Part shown: positions 42,789 through 55,009 of the stretch, piece after piece
How positions within the stretch are numbered: the stretch's first letter is position 1
How the letters are laid out: each line of letters starts with the position of its first letter
Source of the DNA: Heterocephalus glaber
Lineage: Eukaryota; Chordata; Mammalia; Rodentia; Bathyergidae
Direction of reading: 5' to 3'
Assembly: GCF_000247695.1 (NCBI RefSeq)
Contig: NW_004624742.1
Span: 5,950,671-6,014,670, forward strand
DNA length: 64,000 nt
Translations under genes and position numbers: made by a program
The notes under the pieces: generated by a model
What the model was told of the DNA's origin: nothing
What the model saw: only the letters and a program-made list of their open reading frames with translations
The model's database searches: none

Positions 42789-45539
42789 TGTGCAAAGAAG
42801 AAAATTTATTCTGGACACAGACCAAATGGATTCTACAAGCCACAGTTTGAAGAATTCTGCTGTAGGGCAACTCACTCCTATCACTAGCATCTTCTGAAAG
42901 GGCAGGCCAGGCCACACTGTAGTTAGTCCTCTGCTTTCAGGTGAAGTTCCTGGGTTCCATGCAAGCCTGTGGACCAATGAGAGGCCACTCACCAGTGGCT
43001 GGAGCTGAGCCTAGCACTTGGCAATAACAGGCTGTGGAGCTGTGCTTGAGGCAGTAGCTGTTTCCCAGACACTCAAAGACCTGGCCTGGAAAACTTGGCT
43101 GGGTTCATCCCTTTCTCTGTTAATTGGGGTAAGGGTTGTATCTATAGGTGCCTCTCCAAAGGTGTTGGCATTAGGAGCTTCCGAGAACTGGATACCTTCC
43201 CCATAGATTGAGAGGAGTAGAGCTTCTAAGCTTCCCCTAAACCCATGGCACCAGCTTTAGACTGTGCCCCCAGCCTGATGAGAACAGAGGCAGGTGTATT
43301 TAGTGTTAATATCCAGCTTAGGCCTAAATACACCTCAGAAGTCTGGCACTTTTATAGTGGCTGGTCCTGTTTACAGTTTATTTTCCTCCTCTGCTAAATC
43401 CATCTTGGCATTGTACAGTCGTTCTTCTGGATCAATGCAGCCTTTTTAATTCTCCCACTAAAGACAGTCTGTGGCCCTGTATAGTCAGGTCCATTCTCAA
43501 CTGAATAAAATTGTCCTTTATGTGCAGTAAAATCAACTTATGGAATTGGGTATAAAACATCCAAGACTACCTTGTTTTTTCCTCGTGTTTATCTTTGGCT
43601 TTATACAATATGTACAGGAAGAATTATATAAAGCAAAGTGCTGAAGCATCACATTTCTAATCAGGCAAACTTTTCTAGATTGTAAACTTAGTGAGCTACA
43701 GCACACCTCCTTTAACTGAAGAGAAATAGGATTGCCATTCTGGTAATTTATTAAATTTTTAAAATTATTGAATGCTTGTCAAATAAAAAGAAAAAATATG
43801 AAATTTAAATCTTTGCTACTTTAAGAAGATATTATCCTATCTTAGATACTTGTCAGCTGGAACATGCCAAATTCCACATGCATCTTTTGGTGCCTTTCCC
43901 TTGGCTTTCCATGATGATAGGTTCTTCACCATGAAAAGGCATTGCAGGGATCAATGAAAATGGATTGTGTGGAGGAAAACAGGCAAAACTCCTGAGCTCT
44001 GATGTGAACATTGCAGACTGCATTTGCTCCCTTGTGCATGAGGCTTTTCTGACACTATTTATTGCCTGAATTTAAAGCATTTACAATTCTATACTTCTAA
44101 AAGATGGTGGAACATTTGGTCAAAGGATTTTTCAGGGAAAATGCTCCCCAACACAGTCCCTTGGTTTACTCTAAGTCACGTTTTCTCCTTATATTAAGAC
44201 AGATCATGTAATGTTGAAACAAGTTTCTCTGAAAACATTTCCTTAAAATCATAACCTGGTTGGACCAGGATACCCTCAGGGGACCAAGACTGTGAACTTC
44301 AGAAGTTGTTTTTGTTACAGCTTTCAAAGGAAACCAGATTCACAGAATCCCCAAGGTTTTCCTACCCTGACTAGGATTAGTTCCCTTAGAGAATTTAGCC
44401 TAATCCACATATGGACTGGAGCCCCTGGAGTTCAAGGAATGATTGGTTTGCACCTCTGCTAACCCTATGCTTTGTAGAAATCCAGAAGAAAGTAAATTTC
44501 TGCAGACTACCAGAGCCTTATGTTCTTGTGGCCCTCATGCTCCCTGGGGTTATGATTCTCCATTGATGTATCAGAAACACACTTGATTGTGGTTGGCAGA
44601 TTGAAATTACTCCAGTTCCAGATCATGCAGGAGTTGGGTCTTGCTATGCCTGTTTTGCACACCAGTTTTGAATGATGGTACCAGTGACTCTCTGTGTAAT
44701 TCCATTCACCACAGTAGTGACAGAGGCCATTCTAACATCGTGTTGTTAAAGACATATATACGTGAAAACTGGTTTACTAAATAGGTAAATAGTGAAAACA
44801 ATTTCAAAGTATAAAAGACTTGAGAGGAAGTAAATTTGCATAGCACATAATCATACAGAGCTTTGGGTTGCATATTAGAAGCAATAATAAAGTGATTGGA
44901 ATGACTCTGTTAAGTGCAAAAGGAAATGTAAAAAAGATAAAAGCAGAATTTTCCCACTTTAGTCAATGTGCAAATATTGCATTCTTTCAATTTGCCTAGA
45001 ATTTTAATTTTTAACTATTTTAACACATTGCATCGCCTAAATAAAACCATTTAGAATTCTATGCCTTTAAAAAATAGTAGAATGCTTGGTCAAAATTTTT
45101 TATTGTTATGTACCCTTGAGAAGGAGAATATGTTTCAAAGATTTTTTCACATTACACATACTTAAATTTGCATAACTGTTAAAGATAAACTTTCCATTTT
45201 CATTTTTGCCTTATATGGTCCCCATACACATGATAAGCTGTTCTAACCTTTCCTGTACATACAGAAGAGAATGACAGTCATGGTGTTTGTTTCTACAAAG
45301 CCTGAATGTGGCTTTGGAGTCCTCTCCAACATAGGTCCAGACAGCCTGTAGCATTCGTGTTGGTGGTTACAGTCGATTTGCTTTTCTTGACTGTTTTAAT
45401 ATTTCCTGTTGAACTTGATAATGAAGTTAATGTTTTCTTTCTAGATGCCCCCTCTTTCGGCCATAAAAACAGGACAGTATGTCTTTGTAACCATTATTTG
45501 AGTCACATTTCATTGGTAAATTTTATTGCTTCTTCTGTT
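42789..45539. other. Intron without recognised gene
   Basis: 2.7 kb of unique-looking DNA. It contains a perfect 12-bp inverted repeat (43292-43335) and two related 60-70 bp segments at about 44065-44130 and 45037-45100 that suggest copies of an unnamed old repeat. No coding or RNA gene is supported. Confidence 0.45.
43292..43335. repeat. Perfect 12-bp inverted repeat with 20-nt loop
   Basis: AGGTGTATTTAG at 43292-43303 and CTAAATACACCT at 43324-43335 are exact reverse complements separated by 20 nt. Each arm holds a MEF2-like TATTTAG/CTAAATA half. It could be a stem-loop in RNA or a paired binding site; either is inference. Confidence 0.8.
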
Positions 45540-45725
45540 CATTTTTCAGAAGACTTGTTGATTACTTACTAGATGTCTGGCCTTGTGCTAGGTCCAAGGA
45601 TGCAGAAATGAGTGTGACTTTGAAGAATGCCCTGAGGATTTTCCAAAGTGACAGAGAAGACAAACATCTAAACAGGTCACCGTAGTGCCTGAGAGACGGG
45701 GAAGGATTCCTCTGGAGAGTGTGCA
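45540..45725 (-). repeat. L2 LINE remnant, antisense
   Basis: GTCTGGCCTTGTGCTAGGTC, CAAGGATGCAGAAATGAGTG and CCCTGAGGATTTTCC are loosely antisense L2. Confidence 0.4.
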
Positions 45726-48700
45726 TTGTGAGCTGAATGTGGTGGGTCATCCGGAAACTTGGTTGTCGTGCACATCTGGCTAAACCCTAAAAGGATGTAG
45801 ATGGTGTGCACGTGACATATATAGTATGATATTCACACAGCCTCTGCTCAGTACTGAAGGTCAGTAGAAAAGTCCCTCCCAGGGTCTTCACACTGGCCTT
45901 TAGTAGGGTCCTGCCAAGGGCCTTAGTGGCGTTTTTCCACCAGCACATACCTGCTCCTGGGTCTCTACTCCCCCTGGCTCTCTTCCTCATAGTGCCGTGG
46001 GCTGCTCTGGGAAGTGAGACCCAGGGTCCCTGCAATCCCCTTGCAATGCTCCCAGGACCCCTTTAGAAGGTCATGACCTGTAGTTTCATAAATACTCTTC
46101 TGTTTATATGAGTTCTTGCCCCTCAACCCCCAACCCAAATTTAGTTCCCAGTAATTTTCCAGGGCATTCAAAATATGGAGCAGGGAGGGCAGACTTATTT
46201 CTGCATCAAGTGTCAGACTTTTATTTTATTTCCTCTTTTGTAATCATAGTAGATTATTTTCAGAGGCTCCCAGGGAATCCAGAATCATGTTCTTGTTGGG
46301 GTAGTAGGGATTAATGTGGGAAGTGACGGTGTCCTTCTCAGCACAGTAAATGGTTTTAAGACAAAACCTTTGAGAAAGAGCTTGGCATCATCTACCAAGC
46401 CAGTGTGAAATATTTGACCCCAGTGCTTCTGTAGAACAAGGAGGATGGTCAGCTGATTCTCTGGGGGAAGGAGGGAAATACACTAATTGGTGTTCCTTTA
46501 CAAATTAAGAGAGGTATTTTTTTTAAAAAAAAGAACTGCAGATCTACTCCTCCAAGAATATTTTAAGCCAATTCCCAAATGGTGAAAGACAAGCAATGGC
46601 AAAAAAAAAAAAAAAAGGTCATGTGTAGGGATTCTTCCGCCCAGAATATCCTTTTAGACACTGAAGCAGAACTAAATACTGTTTCCATCCCCAGAAATCA
46701 GTTGCACATTTGAGTTTCTAAAAGTCACATTGCCTGAATGTGAGATTGAAGTGTGGGATGTGAGTGTCTTGAAAGAGGTTTGTGCCTCTCTGTCTATATA
46801 ATGTATGGGTGCCAGGAGGCCAAGATTCGGGATGTTTTCAGTTACTACCAACACTGTTGCCAAGTGATGCCTCTACCTCTGAAGAGGGGACAGATGATGG
46901 CTGTATACAGATCGGCCTGTGATTTTATGGCTCTTGGTTATAGGCATGCTGTTGGAATTCTTTTTTTATCTTAGTGTAAACGGATCATTGAATCATCCAT
47001 TTCAGAGCATTATTTGGTCTTGTTTTAGATAATAGAAGTCCTCTGGTAGTGTTTTGGATGACTTCATTGCTTCATGGGTCCACAGGGGCTGTTCTAAGAA
47101 TCAGAAATGTTGAAATGAAACCTCACTAACACATTAGCAAAATTGGGAAACTGTTAAGACTCTCATATCAGTTGTTTTGCTCACTTTGCTTTTGTGTGTT
47201 TTAACAGACTCCAGGATTGGGGGCCTTACTATTAAGAAATCTTTTGAAATCTCTATGTCAGGAATGTCTTGCATCTAGACTGTGAATTCTGGGAAATTAA
47301 AAAACAATTTTTATGTGGGATATTTCCATAAAGAGAGTAGGTTTTTGTTCCTTCCTATAAGTACATAAATGATTTTCATAAAGTGATTTACAGAGTTTGA
47401 AAAAATATATATATATATGGTTTTTCCTAATAATTCTTGGAAAACTAAGAAGCCTTCACCATAAAAAAGTCCGGAGAATATTGTTCTTGTTATTTTCTGG
47501 TGATAATGTGAGAAAGGCCATACTTCCCAAATGAGAGGTAGAAAGATCGTCTCTCCATTCTGAGACTTAGGCCCTGTAGAGTGACCTTGACTTTGGACAA
47601 AGTTGTATTCAGATTCCCTGGAAAAACACTCAGAAAAGATTTGCTTTGAATTTCTTTATAAAATTACAGCTAGTATGTTAGTTGAAGTATGTAGGTAATC
47701 TCAGAAGACCTAGAATAATAAATAGATATTGCAGAACTGATTAGACCAATTTGCTTTCCTTTTAGGGAAAGAGATCAGTGGGGGCAGTGGCTACACGTGG
47801 CAGACTTGCTCTTTCTCACACCCCCAGGAAGACTAAACATTCAGCATAGTTTGAGACAAACATGATTAGACAGGGACTCGGACTGGGCTTCATGGACCAG
47901 TATGTGATCAAATTATGGGTTTGCAGAGGCCAATGAAACCCTAGAAACTACATGTGAAAGTTTGTTAGTTCTGAATTGTCACCTGTTAAGTACTTTCCCC
48001 AAAAAGATGACGTCTTACGACCAGAGTATGCTTTCTAGTTTACTTAAATGGAACTATTTTGTTTCTGTTTCTACCATTAGAACTTTCCAGCCCTTTACAA
48101 TTAGTTGCTGAACCTGAGATAATGGACACATAACCTGGAGTTCATGAGATCTGTAATAGATGTATTTTCTTGACATTGTCTGCAAAATTTTATGTAATGT
48201 GGATTTTTTTGTGTTTATGTATATATGAAGAGAGGGTTCATATTGCACTGAGATCTCAAATGCTCTCTAACACCCAAAGATTAACATGATTTGGAGACTA
48301 GTTGCTGTCCCTTCGTGTGGAGTACAGCCCCTTCCCAGCTTATATCACCCTATCTTCAATTCCATACTGCTTTTGAAGGCCTCAGATTAAGCTGTTACAT
48401 GTATTTTTATATATAAATGTGATGAAGGATTGAGGTTCAACTCTTTGAACTACTGCTTAGATTTCTCAGATAGGAATTGTTTGATACCATTTGTGTTGTT
48501 ACTCCATGAGGTATTTTTTTGTGCAGCCTGCCTCAGCTCTCACCTTAAGACCACAAACTCTGGACAATCTAACTGTGCAAAAACCTCAGCAAGATTCTTA
48601 TGATTCTAATTATTATCTGTTCCTGAGCTGTAACTGTTCCTGAAGAGGATTTTCTTTTCAGCCTAGGCAAATTAGGCACTTTAGCCATTGAGATAGTGGA

Positions 48701-49940
48701 GGTATGTTCTCACATTCTTGGGAGCTTTTATGCCTTCATTCTTTTGTTGATTGTTTTTAGTGGTTTGTCTTCCCTTTGGCAAGGTATGCTTAAATGGAGG
48801 AATTACTGTATAGAGGAGGAAGATTGCTGAGGAATTAGGTGAGACTGTGCTCATGGGACTCTTTGTCTCTGCCAAATGACCTTTCTAAAAAAAGTATTAC
48901 ATATTTTTCTTTTAATTTCCCAATCATAGTGTGAATTATTCTTTGCAAAATGGCTTTTGGGGCTTTGCCTGGGACCTGTGTGCCAGAGTCAAGAGATTCT
49001 TCTTGGCCAGACATTGCCACATACTGAAGAGGGAGCCATTTCCAGGAAAGCTCAGAGAGCTGAAACTCCTAGAAATCTTTCCTTGGTTGTCTGAGCCAGG
49101 CCTTGACACTCTGGACCATCTGGGAAGTTTTGGACCTGAGAAGCTTTTTTTTTTTTTAAAGTTCGTGTTCATTTAAGATCTGTACTTATTTATTTTATAG
49201 TATACCTTTTGAACAAGACTTTTGTGTATTTAAGAGCTTTAAGAATTGTAGGCCTAAGGACTGAAAAGAAAATCACCAGAAAAAGATGTAATACAAATAC
49301 ATATTGTAGATATACACCTGCAGAAACACACTGCTTGCTATTCTTTGTACTATTATGGTGCCCAATAAACAGTTCTCGAAAAAATCAATAGGGAAACCTT
49401 TTGCTGACATGTGCTATGCGTGAGTCAGAGTGTTTTGTAGTTATCAGGTACCCTTGGACAAGTGTATCTCTTTTCTTCACTCTTGTGGTGTGTGCTCTTA
49501 GTATTATGCATCCCTTTATTCAGTTAACTCTGCAGTTTCTATCTTTGCCTCTGCTCTGTTTCTACTGCCTCTCTCGTTTTCGGTGATTATCAGTCTGTTT
49601 ATTTCTGGTTGCAAATAACATCCCCAGTGTGTCATGAGACTCTATAACCAAGGAACACATTTTTTTGCTGTAGCTGTATTTGGCATCACAGTTCATTTGG
49701 TACTTTGATTTGGCATTATGCTTATGTGAAGTACAAAAATGATCTTAGCTATGTGCACAAATAGCTCCATGACAGTTTGAGTATTGTTTATGTTTTTGTA
49801 TTTTTTCTGCAGATTAACTAGCTAAATCGCTTTGAGCTTATCTTCAGCTTTTTTTGTTAACCTTTTAGGTGACGTAGATTTATGAGTTTGCTGTGACATT
49901 TTTGTTGTTCATGATATGGTAAGCACAGTATTAAATGTAA
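45726..49940. other. Long unique intronic stretch
   Basis: 4.2 kb with very few recognisable repeats: an A-run at 46601-46616, an (AT)n run at 47403-47419 and a T-run near 49146-49158. A phrase near 49363 (CCCAATAAACAGTTCTCGAA) resembles a poly(A) signal but no transcript body is recognisable. The low transposon load makes this a candidate interval for conserved regulatory DNA. No gene is supported. Confidence 0.5.
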
Positions 49941-50501
49941 AGCAGGCAAATCCAACCTGTAGCTCTGGACAGCTAGTAATACCAGCTCTAAAAGATCTTA
50001 AGCTTTTAACATTATAATGAGATTTGGGGTGATATTTTTCTTGCCTCAGTTGTGTGGTGCTTGACTATGAACTCTCTAGGTGACAAGGAAACACCATGTA
50101 GGGGAAGGCACAGTGCAGTGCTAACTCCACCTGTCATGCCCACCACACACAGTTGAATGGAAACTTGCTTGTTTCAGAATCACGTGAACTTGTGTGACTT
50201 CATAAGTAAAAGGCACGGTTACTGGTAATAATGGTTCAATCTTCCTATACATGCATGTGCCTGTGAAGGCAGGTGTCTTGTTATTAATCAGACATGTACA
50301 TTTTCTTATTTAATTACAAAATTTTGGCTTGTTGTGTTATTTCAGTATTACAATAAAAATAATTAAAATTTTTGTTCTGGAAAATACATGAAATAATATA
50401 TATAGTAAAATATGCTATATTACATATTTTATATGTGACCCAAGACAATTCCTCTTTGCTCATTGTGGCCCAGGAAAGCCAAAATGTGGTACACCTCTGA
50501 T
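49941..50501. mobile_element. hAT-Charlie-like DNA transposon remnant
   Basis: The left end reads CAGGCAAATCCAACCTGTAG and ACATTATAATGAGATTTGGG. The right end at 50395-50501 reads TATGTGACCCAAGACAATTC, CATTGTGGCCCAGGAAAGCC and AAAATGTGGTACACCTCTG. Both fit one common mammalian hAT element with ends like CAGGC(T)TGTCCAACCTG and GGACACCCCTG. The middle (about 50060-50395) is unrelated or decayed. Confidence 0.55.
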
Positions 50502-51560
50502 GTAAGACATCTTTGCCTACAGTCTGTTTTGGATATTAGGACGTGCTCACTCAATAGTTAACTAACAACACAGTATTAGGTACTAAGTACAAATTATTCA
50601 TAGAATAAAGTATTTTTGTGATATTGAAAAGTACAGAATTGAAACATTCGGTTGGCATTTAGGGAATGCTTACCATGTTCTAAAGCATGGGTTTTGGAAG
50701 ATTAGTGCCTTATTTATTAATGACATGAGAACATTCTGTAATAAATGCTGTTGATCATACGCAGTCCCTGAAAAATAGGTAGAGGTACCTTGAGGTTGAA
50801 GTGAGCCAGCAATCATGGAGGCTGTAAAGTAGTCAGCGTTTAGTATGTCTCCCTGATTGTCTACAGTCAGATCATAGAGCCAGACCATTTATTCCTCAGA
50901 AGGGTTATAACTGTGTACCACTGTTCCCCGTGTATTTCTCAGTCTGTGTCGTTCCAGCTTAAGCTCTTTTTAGGGGATGGGTCTTTTACTGCTCTTATTA
51001 CTTTATGGTGATCTTTGGTGCATTCGCCAATCTGCTTAAGTGTGTGGTTCTCGCCTCACCTCTCTGAATGGAAAGCTAGTGTGAGGCACATTGAATGAAA
51101 GCATTTAGTCTGTATTTCTCTGCACATTTTGCTTTCCTGGGTTCACATGGACTGATGGTGGATCATATACTCCAAGAGAACATTATTGAGTCCATTTTCT
51201 CTGGCCTCTTTCTGATGATATAATGATGATAATGGCAACCTATAATAGTCTTTGATCCTCTGTCAAAACTGAGCACAGTGTTCCTGTCCAGACTCACAGT
51301 TTTCTTCCTTTTTTTTTTTTGGTGGTGGCTCTATACACTCAGTGTTTATTCTATGTGTTCTTGTGCTTCATTTTGGAAAATCCCTTCACTTTAGTAGCTG
51401 GGATGATGACAGCACTGGCAGCTCTCCCGGGAAGCCTCTTTCTCTTTGCTTTCAGCGCTTTTCTTTGGCAAAACTCAACTTTATAGAGGATGGAGCTTAC
51501 CTGAGAGAGAAGAAAGTCATTTCTCTGAAGGTCCAGAAGGATGACATACCCTAGGGGACT
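50502..51560. other. Intron without recognised feature
   Basis: Unique-looking sequence with a T-run at 51309-51321. No gene or named repeat is seen. Confidence 0.5.
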
Positions 51561-51891
51561 CTGTTCTTTAATTTTTTTTTTTAAGAGTAGGAAAAATTTA
51601 TTGGTAGAAAGCTTCTACCTAAGAGACAGAAGGGAGACTGGATAGTGGGTTGCCCACCCACCCCACTTTTCAAGGATGTTTTATACAACAAAGCCATGTG
51701 GTGAGGTAGGTACAAAGTGGGACAAAACTGTAAGACCCAATGGAAATTTACAAGGTGGGCATGAGGTGGGACAAAACCATGACCAGCCAATAAGATTACA
51801 AGTACAGTCACCCAGGTAATATTGATTAAATGGGGGTCAAATGGGGGAGCAAGTCAGGTAGCAAGCGAACCAGGAACTGTTCTTTAATTTT
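51561..51891 (-). mobile_element. Polyadenylated retrocopy of an LTR-like transcript, with 15-bp target duplication
   Basis: A 301-bp insert (51576-51876) between perfect copies of CTGTTCTTTAATTTT (51561-51575, 51877-51891). On the minus strand it has a CCAAT-type ATTGGCTGGT, two imperfect copies of a TTTTGTCCCAC...CCACCT(TG)/CTACCTC block, a TATA-like TGTATAAAA, then CCAATAAATTTTTCCTACTC and a short A-tail. CCAAT, TATA and AATAAA in that order resemble a retroviral LTR (U3-R). The A-tail and long duplication indicate L1-type retroposition rather than integrase insertion. It has no coding capacity. It lies about 370 bp upstream of the second TGFBR3 exon. Confidence 0.65.
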
Positions 51892-52259
51892 CATCTTAGT
51901 AATTTGACTTGAAAGATTAGACAGTACTAGGGGAAGATAACTTTTATTCTGCCTTTGGTACTTTTGAATTGAAAAAGTGTTTCGTTTATCAGTATTCTAC
52001 TTTGGGGACCTGAGTCTGTTTTAGTTAGAATTAGTAGTGCTGAACCATATGAAATAGCCATATTGTAATAAAAAATAAAAGATCCATTATCAGCAATATC
52101 ATTTAGTTCGATGTGATATATATCTTATTTGTAGATTTGGAGCTAGCTTATAGGTTGGTCCTCTTAATGGTGAGTAGTGAAAAAATCTCCAGATGCTGCT
52201 CTGTGTGATTTGTGTGGCAAGTCAGTCCTAAGATCTCCCCTTGTTCTGTTGCTTCTTAG

Positions 52260-52397
52260 GTCACGCTGCACCTGAAGCCTATCTCCTCAGTCTACATTCA
52301 CCACAAGCCTGTTGTGTTTCTGCTCAACTCCCTGCAACCCCTGGTCTGGCATTTGAAAACAGAGAGACTCGCCACTGGGGTCCCCAGACTCTTCTTG
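52260..52397 (+). CDS. TGFBR3: TGFBR3 (betaglycan) coding exon, N-terminal orphan domain part 2
   Basis: This exon has 138 bp, exactly 46 codons in phase 0 at both ends. It encodes VTLHLKPISSVYIHHKPVVF, then LLNSLQPLVWHLKTERLATG and VPRLFL. This corresponds to about residues 83-128 of betaglycan and matches the remembered human protein at most positions. The acceptor is gcttcttag (52251-52259) and the donor is TTG/gtaaga (from 52398). The segment forms beta-strands of the extracellular, membrane-distal orphan domain that takes part in TGF-beta and inhibin binding. No cysteine or glycosylation sequon lies in it. Because both ends are phase 0, skipping it would delete 46 residues without a frameshift. 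It is probably exon 4 in human numbering. Confidence 0.97.
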
Positions 52398-54279
52398 GTA
52401 AGATTTAAAAAAACTTTTCCAAACTCATTGTTAGCACAAGGTCATAATGAGCCTAAAACTTTTTAAAACGCTTGTTTTCATTGAAATAATAACAGAGTTG
52501 AAAGAGTGTTACATTTGGAGTTGCACATTTGCTGATATTTGGATGACATACATAAGCATTCACAGGAAGGAAACAGGACGCACATCTTCTGTGGACACAG
52601 CAAGACCTGCAGTCATACTTTGTGTGGCCTGAGCTTTGGTTTTAGCTCTGAGACCTTCCTTGTAGTATCAGCAACATTATAAATACTGTAAATAGCCACT
52701 GAGTGTGTGGTCTCTGACCACAAAATAAATATGCACGAACCCATTATATTTGTATATAACACATGCCTAATTTCTGATATGAGGAGCTGTTTGTTGAGAA
52801 TGTGACACAGCTCCAAAATGAAATCATTTGTATTTTATTAAAAAAGCTGGAACCCAGCTCTCATGGAAAGATCCAAATATTACCTACTATTTGTAAATCA
52901 TGTCCTTTTGAAATTGCCAGAACATTTCAAGTTTGCTAGTTGTGGAGAAATAGATGTGTTGTTTGGATGGAATTTTTGGGATATGATATCATGTCTGATG
53001 ATGAGCAACACTGCAACTTGGTAGTAATAACTCATATTGTCTATTGCGTGAGTCCTAACTGTAGAGCCTTCGGCTGTTAAACCTGTCTTGCTTAGAAGCA
53101 TCTAAGATGAGTGGTGTCCTCAGTTAATAGCTTCCTTTTTGCCTAGTAGTAGTAAACTTTGCCTAAGAAATGGCTTCAATCCAGCCATTGAATTTGGATT
53201 GGGTAATTTCTTGTCACCTACATTGAAGAATACTTTTGAAAACTCAAAGGAACCCACTGAGTAAAGTAAGAACCTATAGCAAACAGTTAATAAGTAGATA
53301 CGTAAGTGAGGGAAGAAGGAGAAGCCCCTCTTTAGAGTAGAATTCTAATTATTAAATGTGGAGGAATGATGGAGTTAGAAAAATCATCATTTTGGGGACA
53401 TCATAATAAAGGTTGATGATGCCAGAATCATTGAAAGATGCTAAATCTAGTAGAACTAGAGAGAGTTTGGGGAATAATATATTTGAGTATCCCCCAAATA
53501 TCTTCTCCACAAATTATTTATTAATTATGGAAGAAAATAATTATGTACAGTGGAGATACCCGGCAATTCTTTAAGTGTTCAGAATTAATGTCACCAGTAT
53601 GGGGTGAATGGACATTGTGTACTGGTAAGTGAGAAAGAATACAACCAGTTACGTGGTAGTCTTGCTATAAATGCATATGGCCTGAATCTAATGATGAGAA
53701 AAAACTGGATAAAACCAAACCGAGTGACATTTTATATAATAACTGGCCTGTCCTCTCCAAAAAATCAGTTATGAAAGGCTAAAGATTGAAGACTAAAGAT
53801 TAAACAAGACTAAAAGACACATATGGTCTTAAACTGGATCCTGCTCAGTAGGAGTGGAGAAGTTGCTGTGAAGGACATTATGTGCACAGTGGATGAAATT
53901 AAAATTGAGTCTGTAGATTAAAGTATTAGTGTTTGCATTTGATAATTACATTTTTGTTATGTTAAGAGATGTCTTTCTTTTTAGGAAACATACTTCATGC
54001 GCTTAGGTGTTAAGGGGCAAAGGGCCCAATAGTTTAAAAAAATACAGAGAATAATAAAGTAAATGTAACAAGATGTTAAAAACTAATGAATCTAGGTAAA
54101 GAGGATACTAGAGTCCTTTGTACTATTCTTGCAACTTTGATGTAAGGTTTAGTTTCAAAGTGAAACATTTAAAAACTCAGGTACATTGATAAGGTAGGAG
54201 TCACTAAGAACTTGTAGCTTTTTCTGAGGAATGGAATTATTACTTATACATTAAAAATCAAAACAGTAATTTAGTTGTT
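52398..54279. other. Intron without recognised gene
   Basis: AT-rich unique-looking sequence directly downstream of the second exon. No repeat that I can name and no further exon. Confidence 0.5.
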
Positions 54280-54550
54280 GTCATTATTAGCACATTTATT
54301 TAGTACTTAGTACATTTGAGCAATTGCACTAAGAGCTCTAATACTTTATCCCATTGAATTCTCACAATAACCCCATGGTAAAGGTACATTTACTCCTTAT
54401 TATAGTTGAGGAACTAAGACTTAGAAATTTAGTCACAAGCCATATCACATGGCTAATTGCTGGTAGAGCTGGATCTCAAACTCAGATAGGACCTATCCTA
54501 GAGGCTGTCATGCCACACGGGCTCTCTGCATACTTAATCATTGTCAATCT
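54280..54550 (-). repeat. MIR SINE, antisense
   Basis: CACATTTATTTAGTACTTAG, ATTCTCACAATAACCCCATG, TTATTATAGTTGAGGAACTA and CTAATTGCTGGTAGAGCTGG follow antisense MIR over its length. Confidence 0.8.
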
Positions 54551-54697
54551 TCTGTAATTAAAATTATTTGTGATATTAAGATTTAGGGATATGATCATAA
54601 GTCCTGTGTGCATTTAGTCCTCATACTATAGAGCTGTACTGTCCAGTAATGTAGGAATTAGCTATGCATGACTATTAAAATTAAGTTTTAAAAATCT

Positions 54698-54893
54698 AGG
54701 CTAGCTGTAGTGGTGCATGCTTGTAATCCCAGAACTCTTGGGAGGCTGAGGCAGGAAGATTGCACGTTTGAGCCCAAAATGGGCAACTTAGTAACCTAGC
54801 GAAACCTTGTCTCAAAATAAAAAACAAAAAGAATGCTGAGGATATAGCTCAGTGTGAAGGCTCTGGGTTTAATCTCCAGTAATTCAAAACACA
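54698..54893 (+). repeat. B1-dID dimeric SINE, sense
   Basis: The B1 half is GCTAGCTGTAGTGGTGCATG, CTTGGGAGGCTGAGGCAGGA and CTTGTCTCAAAATAAAAAAC. The ID half is AATGCTGAGGATATAGCTCA and GGCTCTGGGTTTAATCTCCA. Confidence 0.88.
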
Positions 54894-55009
54894 AGAAACA
54901 ATTCCTATTACTTAAACAATTCCTGTTCCTCACTTTTCAGATGCTTAATAGGTGCATGAGGCTAGAGGCTACCACAGTGGGCAGATTATAGAGAGGTAAT
55001 GGGCATTAC

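Larger units (their letters stand above)
11503..52259 (+). other. TGFBR3: TGFBR3 complete intron of 40,757 bp
   Basis: This intron lies between the two recognised betaglycan exons, in phase 0. It has a canonical GT donor (gtaggt, 11503) and AG acceptor (ttgcttcttag, ending 52259) with a good pyrimidine tract before it. The exons join in frame as QKE/VTLHL, as in other mammals, so no coding exon is missing between them. It contains dozens of SINEs, several LINE and LTR remnants, and long unique stretches that may hold enhancers but show no protein-coding or RNA gene that I recognise. Confidence 0.93.

Noticed and set aside
49180..49390. Possible processed pseudogene 3' UTR (CAATAAACAG near 49363)
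   Set aside because: No A-tail of adequate length, no recognisable coding body upstream and no target duplication found.
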